A stretch of DNA of 6,290 nucleotides, from NCBI GenBank assembly GCA_013202595.1, contig JABMPV010000050.1:1-6290 (forward strand), in the 5' to 3' direction. A program made the position numbers and the translations under genes. Source of the stretch: a bacterium (GTDB lineage Bacteria; Actinomycetota; Acidimicrobiia; Spongiisociales; UBA11373). This document shows, in pieces, positions 6,093 through 6,290 of this stretch (position 1 is the stretch's first letter; every line of letters starts with the position of its first letter). The notes below the pieces were generated by a model. The model was not told where the DNA came from and did no database searches. It saw only the letters and a program-made list of their open reading frames with translations.

Positions 6093-6290
6093 ATGACGGC
6101 AATGGCAGCCGTAGATCGACGCGCCGCAACGGCTCTTGTCGGCGGTGCCGCGGTCGCGGTGATTCTCGGTGTGTACGGCAATGTTCACGATCCGACCGGG
6201 CGTTCGCTGATCACGGGGTTCTTCACTTCGACCATCAGTCTGAAGGTGTGGCTGGCGACGTTTGCCGTCGCCCTCGCTGCTTTCCAGGGC
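6093..6290 (+). CDS. Small putative membrane protein, 3' end outside window (possibly DUF6529-like)
   Basis: The first 66 codons of an ORF run off the right edge with no stop. ATG 6093 is backed by GGAGGGGG at 6080-6087; the next in-frame ATG, 6102, is less well placed. There is a short basic start (VDRRAA), a first hydrophobic segment (about residues 13-28, ALVGGAAVAVILGVYG), a loop with VHDPTGRSL, and a second hydrophobic segment beginning near KVWLATFAVALAAF. The YGxVHDPTGR...KVWLAT pattern recalls, from memory, small actinobacterial membrane proteins of the DUF6529 kind; this is not verified. It lies 66 bases after ispG, on the same strand, with its own good RBS and a possible promoter, so it may be a separate transcription unit. 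No function can be assigned. Confidence 0.7.
   Translation, partial: MTAMAAVDRRAATALVGGAAVAVILGVYGNVHDPTGRSLITGFFTSTISLKVWLATFAVALAAFQG

Overview
The window is GC-rich and carries four co-directional housekeeping genes on the + strand plus the start of a fifth. The order is cdsA, dxr, rseP (rip1-type), ispG, then a partial small membrane protein. Gene order, GC-rich codon use, GTG/TTG starts and the single-PDZ protease point to an actinobacterium. An acidimicrobial-type lineage is a guess from overall feel and cannot be proven here.

Layout. Positions 1-2462 hold the 3' part of a CdsA (CDP-diacylglycerol synthase) gene whose reading frame is already open at base 1. At least 557 residues of acidic, Pro/Ala/Gly-rich, repeat-bearing sequence precede an ordinary ~262-residue CdsA membrane domain. 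dxr (2426-3601, or from a CTG at 2459) overlaps the cdsA end. A 54-base gap precedes rseP (3656-4765, TTG start), and ispG (4770-6026) follows after 4 bases. A 66-base gap then leads to an ORF starting at 6093 that runs off the right edge. No RNA gene, mobile element, CRISPR array or clear intrinsic terminator was seen, and no gene-free stretch exceeds 300 bases.

How the genes fit together. Dxr and IspG are the second and the penultimate enzymes of the MEP isoprenoid pathway, CdsA makes the CDP-diacylglycerol precursor of phospholipids, and RseP is an intramembrane protease often encoded beside these genes. The cluster is a membrane-lipid and isoprenoid supply operon with a membrane-stress protease. 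The catalytic residues of all four enzymes that can be checked by eye are intact.

The set of genes is well known; I see no new multi-gene system. The unusual parts are the very long low-complexity CdsA N-terminus, a repeat-bearing C-terminal tail on IspG, a possible CTG start for dxr, a possible five-codon leader before rseP, and a perfect hairpin that buries the strong ribosome binding site of the last gene.
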